Positions 51,659-60,688 of a DNA stretch of 64,000 bases are shown in pieces. Origin of the DNA: Streptomyces venezuelae (GTDB lineage: Bacteria > Actinomycetota > Actinomycetes > Streptomycetales > Streptomycetaceae); the NCBI RefSeq assembly GCF_008642315.1, contig NZ_CP029192.1, forward strand, positions 3,472,001 through 3,536,000, written 5' to 3'. The notes below the pieces were generated by a model. It saw only the letters and a list, made by a program, of their open reading frames with translations. It did not search any database and was not told where the DNA came from. Each line of letters opens with the position of its first letter. Within the stretch, counting starts at the first letter, position 1. Both the position numbers and the translations under genes were made by a program.

Positions 51659-54171
51659 TGGCGCTCGATCCCTACCGTCTCGTCTTCCGTTCGCTCGGCC
51701 GCAGCTGGCGGCAGCGGCCGGCGCGCATGGTGTCCGCGATCGCCGCGGGCATCGGCGGTGTCCTGCTGACGACGGCGATGCTCCTCGTCTCCTTCTCCGT
51801 CCTCGACGCCATCAAGGGCGCCTCCATCGGCGCCATCCGCGACGACGTCGTGGCCGTCGAGGCCAGGGCCCCCGGCGGCATCACATCGGACGTCGCGGAC
51901 CGTGCCGAGCAGCGCACCGGCGTCGAGGCCTCCCGCGTCTCGGTGATCAGCACCCGCGCCTCCCGGCCGGGCCAGGACAGCGACCCGGTCATCGTCTTCG
52001 GCATCGACCAGCGCCTCGCCGACCTGACCGACAAGGACCTGGCGCGGCAGATCGACCGCACCGAGCTCGGCGCGGACGAGGTCTTCCTGACCGAGGAGTG
52101 GGCCGACGACCACGGCCTGCGCGAGGGCGACAAGGTCTCCGTCACCTCGCCCGAGGGTGTGCAGAAGTGGCGGATCGCGGCCCTGCTCAAGGGCGACGTG
52201 GCCAACCGCGGCGCCGTCGTCATCGCGCCGCAGCCGGCCGTCGCCACCGCGTTCGACCGGGGCACCCACAGCGACGTCCTGCTCTTCGACACCAAGGGCA
52301 AGGACCGCGCGGACGTCGAGGCCGGTCTGGTCAAGGCCGTCGACGGCGCGGCGGACGTCAAGGAGCCGTCGGAGGTGCTCTCCGGCTACAGCAAGACGTT
52401 CCGTACGTCGCTGACGATCCTCGGCATGTTCGCCGCCATCGCCGTCATCACCGCGGGCGTGGTGCTCTTCCTGACCTGGCGCCTCGCCCTCGACGACGCC
52501 CGCACGACCCTGGCGCGGATGCGGCTCTTCGGCGTACGGACCCGTCATCTGACGTTGGGCTCCGCCGCCGTGATGGTGCCCCTCCTGCTCGGGACGTACG
52601 TCGTCGGCGCGGGCCTCGGCATCTGGGTCGGGACCATGCTCAGCGCGTTCACCAAGCAGATCACGGACCTCACCCAGCAGGCCGTCACGCCGGGGCTGCC
52701 CTGGCAGTGGCCCGTCGTCGGATCGTTCGTCGCCGTCGTGGTGATGTTCGCCCTCGCGTGGCTGTCCGGCGTCCGCAGGTTCACGAAGATCACCGCCATC
52801 GAGGCGGTCACCGGACGTGACCAGGTCGCGCTGGTGCCCGGCGGCGTGCGCAAGCCGCTGCTCGGCGGGCTCGGCGCCGTGGCCGTGGGCGTACTGCTCG
52901 TGGTCTTCGGCGGCGCCATGATCAAGTCGGTCAGCCTGCTGTTCCTGTTCATCGGCGCGGCGTTGCTGAGCATGGCGCTGCCCGTCGTGATCGGCATGGT
53001 GATGCGCCGCGGAGAGCCCGGTCCCGTCCGCCTCGCGGCCGCCCGGCAGCTACAGCTCGCCTGGCGGCGCAACGCCGCGCTCGCCATCACCTTCACCGTG
53101 GCCATCGTGGCCTCGCTGTCCATGGCCGGCGTCTCCAGCAGCATCAAGGACGAGGTCGCCGGGTCCGTGGAGCGCTGGACCCGCGGCGAGCTCTACGTGC
53201 AGGCGGCCGAGGTGGGCCACAACCTGCAGAACGAGAAGTTCCCGCTGTCCCTGGAGAAGGAGCTGCACGAGGTCGACGGCGTGGACGCCGTGACGTCGTT
53301 CACCTACTCGAGCGTGACGCACGACGGACGCAAGGTCCAGGTGTGGAACTGGGGCAAGGGCGACTCGGAGAAGCTCACCGACCTGGAGACCACCAAGGGC
53401 GACCCGGACTTCGTCCGCACGCTGAAGGACGACGAGATCGTGATCTCGTCGAACTTCGCCCGCACGCAGAAGCTCGACGTCGGCGACACCATGGACATGC
53501 CGCTGCCCTCGGGCCACCGCGAGGTGCGGGTGAAGTCGGTGCTCGACGACTCCGCCTCCGACGGCGGCATGATGGTCGCGGGCAGCGGCCTCTACCGTGA
53601 ACTCACCGCCTCCCAGGGCGTCTACGAGTACTACATCGGCGTCAAGGACGGTGCCGACGTCGCCACGGTGCAGAAGGCACTGGAGCGGAAGATCGGCGAG
53701 CGCTACCCCGAGGCGGTCGTGCTCGACCAGAAGGGGATGCGCGACGCCTTCGCGGGCATCACGGCCCGGCTCGTCAGCTCCTTCGAGGCCTTCGCCTACG
53801 TCATGTTCGTGCTGGCCGTCCTGGTGGGCGGGGCCACCCTCGCCTCCGGCCTCGTGGAGCGGCAGCGGGCCCTCGGCCTGACCAGGCTCGCCGGCGCCAC
53901 CCGACGCATGATCAGCCGTCAACTCGTCCTGGAATCGGTGGTGGTCGCGGCCGCGAGCTGGCTCGTGGCGCTGCCGGTCGGCATCCTCGCCATCCCGGGG
54001 ATGATCGACGCCCAGGCCGGCCAGAGCGGCCTGGTGCCGCCGCTGAGCGTGCCTCTCGTGCTCAGCGTCATCAGCCTTCCGCTGGTGATCCTCTGCATGC
54101 TGCTCGCCCTCGCGCTGGGCAACCCCCGCCGCGCCAACCCGCCGTTGCGCGTCCTGCTCGCCCAGGAGTGA
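51658..54171 (+). CDS. FtsX-like ABC transporter permease
   Basis: The product is 837 residues, with the duplicated MacB-type layout of large actinobacterial export permeases. TM1 is about residues 22-50 (MVSAIAAGIGGVLLTTAMLL), followed by an extracellular domain of about 190 residues. A group of membrane helices lies at 255-460, including TILGMFAAIAVITAGVVLFL. A second periplasm-facing domain (SSIKDEVAGSVERWTRGELY) follows, and the last FtsX block is near 710-825 (FAYVMFVLAVLVGGATLASG). It works with the preceding ATPase. Confidence 0.9.
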   Translation: MALDPYRLVFRSLGRSWRQRPARMVSAIAAGIGGVLLTTAMLLVSFSVLDAIKGASIGAIRDDVVAVEARAPGGITSDVADRAEQRTGVEASRVSVISTRASRPGQDSDPVIVFGIDQRLADLTDKDLARQIDRTELGADEVFLTEEWADDHGLREGDKVSVTSPEGVQKWRIAALLKGDVANRGAVVIAPQPAVATAFDRGTHSDVLLFDTKGKDRADVEAGLVKAVDGAADVKEPSEVLSGYSKTFRTSLTILGMFAAIAVITAGVVLFLTWRLALDDARTTLARMRLFGVRTRHLTLGSAAVMVPLLLGTYVVGAGLGIWVGTMLSAFTKQITDLTQQAVTPGLPWQWPVVGSFVAVVVMFALAWLSGVRRFTKITAIEAVTGRDQVALVPGGVRKPLLGGLGAVAVGVLLVVFGGAMIKSVSLLFLFIGAALLSMALPVVIGMVMRRGEPGPVRLAAARQLQLAWRRNAALAITFTVAIVASLSMAGVSSSIKDEVAGSVERWTRGELYVQAAEVGHNLQNEKFPLSLEKELHEVDGVDAVTSFTYSSVTHDGRKVQVWNWGKGDSEKLTDLETTKGDPDFVRTLKDDEIVISSNFARTQKLDVGDTMDMPLPSGHREVRVKSVLDDSASDGGMMVAGSGLYRELTASQGVYEYYIGVKDGADVATVQKALERKIGERYPEAVVLDQKGMRDAFAGITARLVSSFEAFAYVMFVLAVLVGGATLASGLVERQRALGLTRLAGATRRMISRQLVLESVVVAAASWLVALPVGILAIPGMIDAQAGQSGLVPPLSVPLVLSVISLPLVILCMLLALALGNPRRANPPLRVLLAQE

Positions 54172-54190
54172 CGACGGCTCCCCCATCCAC

Positions 54191-54220
54191 GCGGGTGCTC
54201 CGCCGTCGCGGAGCACCCGC
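54191..54220 (+). terminator. 12 bp hairpin between the ABC genes and the aldolase gene
   Basis: GCGGGTGCTCCG (54191-54202) and CGGAGCACCCGC (54209-54220) are perfect arms with a 6 nt loop. It stands 20 bp after the permease stop and 25 bp before the aldolase ATG, close to its ribosome-binding site. No T-run, so it may attenuate or process the transcript. Confidence 0.55.
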
Positions 54221-54244
54221 CCCCAGGAGAACGGAAGCAGCACA

Positions 54245-55012
54245 ATGATCCATGGAAAAGAGCGCCGGATGCGGCGCCTGCTCGGAGCCGACGGCCGGTC
54301 CCTGCTGATCGCCGTCGACCACGCGCTGACGACGGGCGGAGCCGGTGGGCTCTCCCGGATGAGCGACGTCCTCGGCGCAGTGGTCGAGGGAGGAGCCGAC
54401 GGCGTCGTCGTGCACCGCGGGTCCGCCGCCCACTCCATGCCGACGCAGCGCGGCACGGCCATGATCGTCCACTTGTCCGGCAACACCCGGCTGAGCCCCG
54501 GCGGCGAACTGAAGACCCGGGTGTGCGACCCGGAGTCGGCGGTCGCGCTCGGTGCCGACGCGGTCTCCGTGCACGTCACCTTCGGCGGCGGCAGCCAGGA
54601 GGACCGGGCGGCCCTCGCCGACCTGGCCAAGGTCGCCGCCGACTGCGACCGGCTCGGTCTCCCCCTGCTCGTCATGACGTACGCGGCGGGGAACTACGAG
54701 ACGGAGCCGCAGCGAGCGGAGGCCGTGATCCACGCCGGCCGCGCCGTCGCCGAACTGGGCGCGGACATCGTCAAGACCGCCCACCCGGGCGACGAGTTCA
54801 TCGCCGAGCTCGCGGCCTCCATCGAGGTTCCCGTGGTGATCGCGGGTGGCGAGGCGGAGGGCAGCTGGGACGCGTACGTGGCGTCCGCCAAGGACGCCAT
54901 CGGCCAGGGTGTGGCCGGGCTCTGCGTGGGCCGCCGGGTGTTCGGCAGCCCCGACGTCGCCGGAGCGGTGGCGCGGCTGCGTTCCGTCGTCCACGGCGAA
55001 CAGGCCTCCTGA
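54245..55012 (+). CDS. DhnA-type class I aldolase, GriI-like (3-amino-4-hydroxybenzoate pathway, step 1)
   Basis: The product is 255 residues. It belongs to the FbaB/LacD/DhnA family, which includes ADTH synthase and GriI. LLIAVDHALTTGGAGGLSRM is the phosphate/first-strand region, and GADIVKTAHPGDE holds the Schiff-base Lys177. PVVIAGGEAEG and GVAGLCVGRRVFGSPDVAGA are the conserved phosphate-binding strands. Known GriI joins aspartate 4-semialdehyde and dihydroxyacetone phosphate. Its partner follows 124 bp later, with a run of C/T (about 55047-55075) in the gap. Confidence 0.88.
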   Translation: MIHGKERRMRRLLGADGRSLLIAVDHALTTGGAGGLSRMSDVLGAVVEGGADGVVVHRGSAAHSMPTQRGTAMIVHLSGNTRLSPGGELKTRVCDPESAVALGADAVSVHVTFGGGSQEDRAALADLAKVAADCDRLGLPLLVMTYAAGNYETEPQRAEAVIHAGRAVAELGADIVKTAHPGDEFIAELAASIEVPVVIAGGEAEGSWDAYVASAKDAIGQGVAGLCVGRRVFGSPDVAGAVARLRSVVHGEQAS

Positions 55013-55136
55013 CCCGAGCGGTCCACGAGCCACCCCGCACCGCGCCTCTCACACCCCCTCCCCCCCCACAGCACTTCCCCTGTGCGGCCCCATGTCCTTT
55101 CACAGTCGCTTTATCAGCAAAAAGGGAGATTTACAG

Positions 55137-56267
55137 ATGTCTTCGTCGCCGCAGACAGCGCTCTGGGTGGACGCCACCACCCTCACCCCGGGCGAGACGC
55201 CCGACGCCCTGGCCTACCTCCGCTCGTCCGCGGCCTCGTACCTGGTCGTGCGGCACGACCAGCTGGCCGAGTGGCAGCCCATCGACCGTCTCAAGACGGC
55301 CCTGCTCGTCGGCGCCGGGGACGAGTCGCTGGCGGAGCAGATAGCCACCGACGAGCGCATCCACATGGTCATCGCCCGCACCCCCGCCGACCTGCCGGTG
55401 GCCCGGGCCCTGGCCGGCCAGCGCGGCGTCGGGGCGCGCTGCGAGATCGTCGACGGCGACACGATGAACGAGGCCGCCGACCTCAGCGGCGAGGTCGACG
55501 TCGTCCTCGCCGTCTTCGCCGACGAGACCAACATCCCGCTGGAGCTGCTGCTCGCCAAGGCGCAGAGCACCAGGACCGACGTGGTCAAGCAGCTCCTCAA
55601 CACGGCAGAGGCGCACACCGTGGCGGGCGTGCTGGAGTCGGGTCCGGCCGGGCTCATGGTCTCCGCGGAGCACCTGTCGGCCGTCGACCTGGTCACGCAG
55701 GTCGTCAAGGAGCACGGTCAGATCCGCAAGGACCTGGTCGAGCTCGAGGTCCTGCGCGCCGAGCCGATCGGCATGGGCCACCGCGGGTGCATCGACACGA
55801 CGACCCTGTTCGGCGAGGACGAGGGGATGATCATCGGCTCCACGTCGTCCGGCGGCATCCTGGTCTGCGCCGAGGTGCACTACCTGCCCTACATGAAGCT
55901 CCGCCCGTTCCGCGTCAACGCGGGCGCCGTGCACAGTTACGTCTTCGGCGCCGAGGACACCGCGTACATCTCCGACCTCGAGGCCGGCGAGCGCGCGCAC
56001 GCGGTGGCCGCCGACGGCACCTTCCGCGAGGTCGGCATCGGCCGGATCAAGACCGAGGTGCGTCCGCTGCGGCTGATCGAGGCCCGGCACGGCGACGTCA
56101 CGGTCAACGTCATCCTCCAGGACGACTGGCACGTCCGCGTCATGGGCGGCGACGGCAAGCCGAAGAACCTGACGGACGTCACCCCGGGCAGCACCCTGCT
56201 GGGCCTCGTCACGGAGCCGGGACGCCACGTCGGCATCAAGGTGTCCGAGCACATCGATGAGCACTGA
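55137..56267 (+). CDS. 3-dehydroquinate-synthase-II-like enzyme, GriH-like (3,4-AHBA synthase)
   Basis: The product is 376 residues from ATG 55137 (GGGAG 8 nt upstream). The DHQS_II family (AroB-prime, GriH) is recognised from TDERIHMVIARTPADLPVAR, NIPLELLLAKAQSTRTDVVK, GMIIGSTSSGGILVCAEVHY and RPFRVNAGAVHSYVFGAEDT. GriH cyclises the GriI C7 product to 3-amino-4-hydroxybenzoate in an NAD-independent reaction. Together with the preceding gene this is the defining pair of the cluster. Confidence 0.9.
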   Translation: MSSSPQTALWVDATTLTPGETPDALAYLRSSAASYLVVRHDQLAEWQPIDRLKTALLVGAGDESLAEQIATDERIHMVIARTPADLPVARALAGQRGVGARCEIVDGDTMNEAADLSGEVDVVLAVFADETNIPLELLLAKAQSTRTDVVKQLLNTAEAHTVAGVLESGPAGLMVSAEHLSAVDLVTQVVKEHGQIRKDLVELEVLRAEPIGMGHRGCIDTTTLFGEDEGMIIGSTSSGGILVCAEVHYLPYMKLRPFRVNAGAVHSYVFGAEDTAYISDLEAGERAHAVAADGTFREVGIGRIKTEVRPLRLIEARHGDVTVNVILQDDWHVRVMGGDGKPKNLTDVTPGSTLLGLVTEPGRHVGIKVSEHIDEH

Positions 56268-57228
56268 GGCCGGCCCGAGGAGCGCGCGGGGACACCGGCC
56301 CGACCGGTCCGCGGGCTCCGTCGCACGGGCCTTCGTGCGGCTCTCCAAGGTCACCGTCTACCAGCACTTCTTCCCCTGGGCGCTGGCCTTCGCGCTGCTG
56401 AGCGGGGAAGCGCTCGACCGGTCGGGCGCCGTGCCCGCCCTGGTGTGGTTCCTGATCGCCTCCGCGGCGATCGTGGCCTGCACCTCCGCGGTGGACGACG
56501 TCATCGGGTACGGGAACGGCAGCGACGCCGCGAACTACCAGGAGGGCGACCTCGGCCGGGACATCCGGCGCAAGCCGCTGCTGAGCGGGGCGGTCACGGT
56601 CCGGGAGGCCAAGGTGTTCGCCGCGGCCACCGCGGCCGTCGCCCTGGTCACCGGGGCCGCGGGGTTCACGGCGCTCGGCTGGGACGTCCCGGTCGAGTCG
56701 GTGCTCGTCTTCGTCGCGGTGGCGGTCTGCTCCGTGCAGTACTCGGGCGGCTTCAAGTTCAGCTTCCGCACCGGTGGTTCGGAGACGATGCTGGGCCTGG
56801 TCACCGCCGGCGGGCTGGTCTTTCCCTACGTGGCGCTGGAGCGCGCGTGGTCGACGGCCGCGGTGCTCGAGGCGCTGATCATGGGCCTGTGGCTGGTCAT
56901 GGTCATCTCGTACTCCAACGTCAACGACAAGGAGGGCGATGCGGCCGTCGGCCGCAAGACCCTGGCGGTGGTGAGCGGCCCGCGCGTGTTCAAGGGCGCC
57001 ATGGTGGCGTTCTTCGTCGCGGACGTCGCCCTGCTCGCGGCCCTCCTGGCCGTGCCTGCGATGCCCTGGTGGGGCGCGCTGACCCTGCTGCCCGCGGTGG
57101 CGCTCCACGCGTCCCAGCTCTGGTTCGGAGTGGGCCACGACAACTGGCTCAAGGCCCGGCTGTGCGGCTTCATCGCCTACGACCTGGGTTTCCTGGGGCT
57201 CCTCGCCCCGACGCTCGGCATGTCCTGA
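56257..57228 (+). CDS. UbiA-family prenyltransferase
   Basis: The product is 323 residues with about eight or nine TM helices. The first Asp-rich motif is AVDDVIGYGNGSDAANYQEG (Asp80, Asp81, Asp90), and RRKPLLSGAVTVREAK follows as in the family. The second motif is YSNVNDKEGDAAVGRKTL. These bind prenyl diphosphate through Mg2+. It overlaps the previous gene by 11 bp, so it is translated with 3,4-AHBA synthase; prenylation of 3,4-AHBA or a derived ring is the simplest reading. No prenyl diphosphate synthase is present in the window. Confidence 0.88.
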   Translation: MSTEAGPRSARGHRPDRSAGSVARAFVRLSKVTVYQHFFPWALAFALLSGEALDRSGAVPALVWFLIASAAIVACTSAVDDVIGYGNGSDAANYQEGDLGRDIRRKPLLSGAVTVREAKVFAAATAAVALVTGAAGFTALGWDVPVESVLVFVAVAVCSVQYSGGFKFSFRTGGSETMLGLVTAGGLVFPYVALERAWSTAAVLEALIMGLWLVMVISYSNVNDKEGDAAVGRKTLAVVSGPRVFKGAMVAFFVADVALLAALLAVPAMPWWGALTLLPAVALHASQLWFGVGHDNWLKARLCGFIAYDLGFLGLLAPTLGMS

Positions 57229-57300
57229 CGTCGTCGTCCGGCACCCGGCATCTGTCCAACTCATCACTCGGTATGCCCGTTCCAAGGGTCTGGGGGAAAC

Positions 57301-58485
57301 ATGGCCGTCGACACCGACGCCACTCAAGTCCATCTGTCCGTACCGCTCGGCGACGCCGTCCGGGAGGCGCTCGCCGACGTCGAGGACGCGTCCGCGCTCA
57401 GCCGCTTCCCACGCGCTGTGCTGGAGAGGCTGGGCAAGCTCGGCGTGCTGCGCCGCCGCTGGCAGGGGCCCTTCCCCGGGGACGTCGTCTTCGGGGCCCG
57501 GCTCGCCGAGGAGGTCGCCCGGCACGCGCCGACCGGTGTCGCCGTCGGCGTGAGCCTGCACACGGAATCCGTCCTGTCGCTCCTGCACCGCTTCGCCGGT
57601 GACTCCGAGTACCTCGCCGACCTGCGCGAACAGGCCCTGGACGGCACGGCGATCGGAGCGCTGGCGGCCAGCGAGCCGACCGGCGGCAGCGACCTGTCCG
57701 CCATCAGGACCCTGGCCGTCCCGACCGCGGACGGCTGGTGCGTCAGGGGCAGCAAGAAGTACGTGTCCCTGGGCGCGGTGGGCGACTTCGTCATCGTGCT
57801 GTGCCGGATCGCGAAGGCGGACGGCACCCCCACCGAGCGGCTCGCCACCGTCGTGGTGCCGCTCGACCGGGCGACCGTGATCCGTGAGCACGAGAAGCTC
57901 GGCACCCACGCGCTGGACACCGTCGCCGTCGAGTTCCACGACGTCCACGTGCGAGCCGACGCCATGCTCGGCAGGCCGGGTCTCGGGCTCGCCAACGTCA
58001 GCTACGGCCTGACCTTCGAGCGGCTCGCCGTCGGCGCGCAGGTCGTCGGCGCGGTGAGCCGGGCCCTCGCCCTGGCCGTCGAACACAGCGAGCGCCGCGT
58101 GCAGTTCGGCGCCCCGCTCCGCTCCCACCAGCACATCGAGTTCAAGCTCGCCGACGTGCTCGTGGAGCTCGAGGTCCTGCGGGCGGCCGTGCACGAGGTG
58201 GCACGCCAGACGATGGACAGCCCGATGGGCCGCCCCCTGGTGGCCCGGGTCGCCGCGGTCAAGGTGCACGCGGCCCGCCGCGCCGAGCACCTGGTCAGCG
58301 AGTGCATGCAGGTCTTCGGCGGCGCCGGGTACCTCACCCAGGAGACACCGCTCGGCCAGATGTGGCGGGACATCCGCCTCGCCCGGATCGGCGGCGGCAC
58401 CGACGAGATGATGCTCGCCCTGGTCGCCGGCGAACTGACCGGCTCCCCCGCCGAGTACGGCGACGCCGTGAGGATCTCGGCATGA
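57301..58485 (+). CDS. Acyl-CoA (or acyl-ACP) dehydrogenase
   Basis: The product is 394 residues with GGGGGAAAC before its ATG. ALAASEPTGGSDLSAIRTLA is the FAD-binding middle-domain motif; QVFGGAGYLTQETPLGQMWR and DIRLARIGGGTDEMMLALVA are the C-terminal signatures. It introduces alpha,beta-unsaturation. With a free ACP and an acyl-AMP ligase in the same operon, an acyl-ACP substrate is plausible. Confidence 0.88.
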   Translation: MAVDTDATQVHLSVPLGDAVREALADVEDASALSRFPRAVLERLGKLGVLRRRWQGPFPGDVVFGARLAEEVARHAPTGVAVGVSLHTESVLSLLHRFAGDSEYLADLREQALDGTAIGALAASEPTGGSDLSAIRTLAVPTADGWCVRGSKKYVSLGAVGDFVIVLCRIAKADGTPTERLATVVVPLDRATVIREHEKLGTHALDTVAVEFHDVHVRADAMLGRPGLGLANVSYGLTFERLAVGAQVVGAVSRALALAVEHSERRVQFGAPLRSHQHIEFKLADVLVELEVLRAAVHEVARQTMDSPMGRPLVARVAAVKVHAARRAEHLVSECMQVFGGAGYLTQETPLGQMWRDIRLARIGGGTDEMMLALVAGELTGSPAEYGDAVRISA

Positions 58486-59693
58486 CCGGGGCGGACGGCG
58501 CACGGCCTCAGTACGGGAACGGCTGGTCCTCGTATCCCGGCGGCCGTCAGGCGGGACCACCCGGGACGCGTGGCCTGCGGATCCTGGTGGCGGGGCTCAC
58601 CGGGCAGGTGGGCCAGGGACTCCTGGAGGCGTGCGCGGACGCCGGTGAGGACGCGCCGGAAGTGATCGCCCTGGTGCGGCGCCGCCCGCGGGCGCCGCAG
58701 GTCTTCGGGCCGGCGGTGACCCGGCAGGTGGTCGGCGACGTGTGCCGGGCGGGATGGGGCATCGGCGACGCCGACCTCGACGCCCTCGGCAGGATCGACG
58801 CGGTGATCGACCTGGCCGGGGCGACGGACTGGACGGCGAGCCACGCCACGCTCGACCGGGTCAACGTCCTCGGCGCCTCGCACGGCCTGGAGCTCGCCGG
58901 GCTGCTGTCCGAGCGGCTCGGCGCGGCGGTCCCGTACCTCTACGCGAGCTCGGTCTTCGTCGCCGGCCTGACCGAAGGCGTCGTCACCGAGGACCTGTTG
59001 ACGCCCGAGGCCGACCGCACGCCGTACGAGCTCAGCAAGTGGACCGCCGAGCGGGCCCTGGTGACCCGCGCCCGCCGCTCCGGCCAACCGCTCCTCGTGG
59101 CGCGGATCGGCGGGGTCGTCGGCAACTCGCGCACCGGGCGCACCACCCGGCGCAGCTCGCTCTACCAGCTCGTCTCCCGGCGCGACGAGGACAAGGCCCT
59201 GCGGGTGCTGCCCGCCCAGCGCGGCGCCCGGGTCGACACCCTGCCGCGCGACGTGATCGGCGAGAGCCTGCTGCGCGTCCTGGGGCACGGACGGACCACG
59301 GACTTCGCCGCCTGGCGTGCCGGGGTCGTCGCCCAGGTGGCCGCGGGCGAGCGGGCCCCGACGCTCGCGGCGATCCTCGCCCAGCTGGAGTCCGTGGACG
59401 AGGGGTCGCGGTACCACGTGCCGCGGCTCGTCCCGGTCTCGCACCGGACGCTGGGGACGGTGACCCGGGCGGGCACCCGTTACGTGCGCTGGAGCAGGCA
59501 GGCCGGCAACCGGCTGCACGGACTGCGCTACACCTCGGTCAACCGGATCTTCGAGCGCAACCGGTTCGCCGGTCTCACCGGCGGGTGGCTGCCCGCCGTG
59601 CCGCTGGAGACGGTGCTGCGCGTCACCTTCGACCTCGCGGAGCGGCCGGTCGCCGCTCCCACCGCAGAGCTGCCCCTCGGGAGGTTCCAGTGA
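58482..59693 (+). CDS. NAD-dependent thioester-reductase-like / extended SDR
   Basis: The product is 403 residues. RILVAGLTGQVGQGLLEACA is the nucleotide-binding motif (G-x-T-G-x-x-G). YLYASSVFVAGLTEG has the catalytic Ser, and TPYELSKWTAERALV the Y-x3-K pair. The long C-terminal part and DRVNVLGASHGLELAGLLSE resemble NAD_binding_4/thioester reductase domains. It could release an acyl-ACP as aldehyde or alcohol. It overlaps the dehydrogenase (ATGA). Confidence 0.8.
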   Translation: MTGADGARPQYGNGWSSYPGGRQAGPPGTRGLRILVAGLTGQVGQGLLEACADAGEDAPEVIALVRRRPRAPQVFGPAVTRQVVGDVCRAGWGIGDADLDALGRIDAVIDLAGATDWTASHATLDRVNVLGASHGLELAGLLSERLGAAVPYLYASSVFVAGLTEGVVTEDLLTPEADRTPYELSKWTAERALVTRARRSGQPLLVARIGGVVGNSRTGRTTRRSSLYQLVSRRDEDKALRVLPAQRGARVDTLPRDVIGESLLRVLGHGRTTDFAAWRAGVVAQVAAGERAPTLAAILAQLESVDEGSRYHVPRLVPVSHRTLGTVTRAGTRYVRWSRQAGNRLHGLRYTSVNRIFERNRFAGLTGGWLPAVPLETVLRVTFDLAERPVAAPTAELPLGRFQ

Positions 59694-60688
59694 AGGTCCT
59701 CGTAGCGGGAGCCGGTGGCTACCTCGGCTACTGGGTGACGCGGCTCCTCACGGAGTCCGGCGCCGACGTCGTCGAGCTGAACCGCCGCGGTGTCGCGCAC
59801 CACGGGCAGGCGCTCGCCGGTGACGTCACATCGGCGAAGCTGGGGCTTTCCCCCGAAGCGCTGGAGCAGTTGGCCGACGTGGAGGCCGTGGTCTCCTGTT
59901 TCGGCTCGGTGGACTGGGAGGCGGACCCCGCTTCCCTCGTCAACCTGCACGTCAGCGGCGTGCGCAACGTCCTCAACACGGCGGCGGTCCTGCCGTCCGT
60001 GCGCCGGGTGGTCCACACGTCGTCGCTCCTCGCCCTCGGCCGTGCCGAGGGGACGGTCGGCAACCGGGAGCTCTCGGTCGGGCAGACGTTCCGCAACTGG
60101 TACGAGTACGCCAAGTACCGCGCGGAGGCGGTGGCCCGGCGCGAACAGCGCGTCCCGGTGAGCGTCGTGCGGTTCGGGCCGCTGCTCGGCCCGGCCCCGG
60201 CCGAGCTGGTGCCGCTGACCGGCGGGCCGCTCCAGGCCCTGCCCCAGCTGCTCCAGGGCATGCCCCTGCTGCTTGAGCACTCCGGCCGGTTCCCCGTGTA
60301 CGCGGGGGACGTGGCCGTGGCCGGGCAGGTGATCGCGGATCTCGTCCGCGCCGAGGACGCGCCCGCGGTCTGCACGTACTACGACCCGGCCCGGCCCACG
60401 CTCGCCCGGATCCTGCACGAACTCTGCCAGCCGTACGGAACCGTGCCCCGGATCGTCCAGGGCGGGCGGCGCGCGCGGGTCGCCCAGCGGTTCGCCGCGA
60501 GCAGGCTCGGGCTCGCGAAGGAGAGCCTGGAGTACACCGCTCCGCTGCCGGTCCTCGACCCCGACGTCCTGGCCGCACTGCCCCGGCCGGTACGGGCCGA
60601 ACGCCCCGGATACATCGCGGAGACCGCCGAAGTCCTGCGCGACGCGCGGCGCGTGTTGTCCTCTGTGACGGAAGTGAGCACGTCATGA
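59690..60688 (+). CDS. NAD-dependent epimerase/dehydratase-family SDR
   Basis: The product is 332 residues from GTG 59690, with GGGAGG 5 nt upstream. KVLVAGAGGYLGYWVTRLLT is the Rossmann motif; VVHTSSLLALGRAEG holds the Ser and WYEYAKYRAEAVARR the Y-x3-K. VVSCFGSVDWEADPASLVNL matches the extended SDR layout (ketoreductase/3-beta-HSD-like). It overlaps genes on both sides, so it is part of the same translated block. Confidence 0.83.
   Translation: MKVLVAGAGGYLGYWVTRLLTESGADVVELNRRGVAHHGQALAGDVTSAKLGLSPEALEQLADVEAVVSCFGSVDWEADPASLVNLHVSGVRNVLNTAAVLPSVRRVVHTSSLLALGRAEGTVGNRELSVGQTFRNWYEYAKYRAEAVARREQRVPVSVVRFGPLLGPAPAELVPLTGGPLQALPQLLQGMPLLLEHSGRFPVYAGDVAVAGQVIADLVRAEDAPAVCTYYDPARPTLARILHELCQPYGTVPRIVQGGRRARVAQRFAASRLGLAKESLEYTAPLPVLDPDVLAALPRPVRAERPGYIAETAEVLRDARRVLSSVTEVSTS

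Noticed and set aside
54245..56267. Assigning the cluster to grixazone
   Set aside because: The GriI/GriH pair is shared by many 3,4-AHBA pathways. No tyrosinase-like GriF/GriE genes are present, and the rest of the operon differs.
55137..56267. Housekeeping shikimate 3-dehydroquinate synthase
   Set aside because: It is the archaeal-type DHQS II, placed beside a DhnA-type aldolase in a biosynthetic operon. Streptomyces uses ordinary AroB for shikimate.
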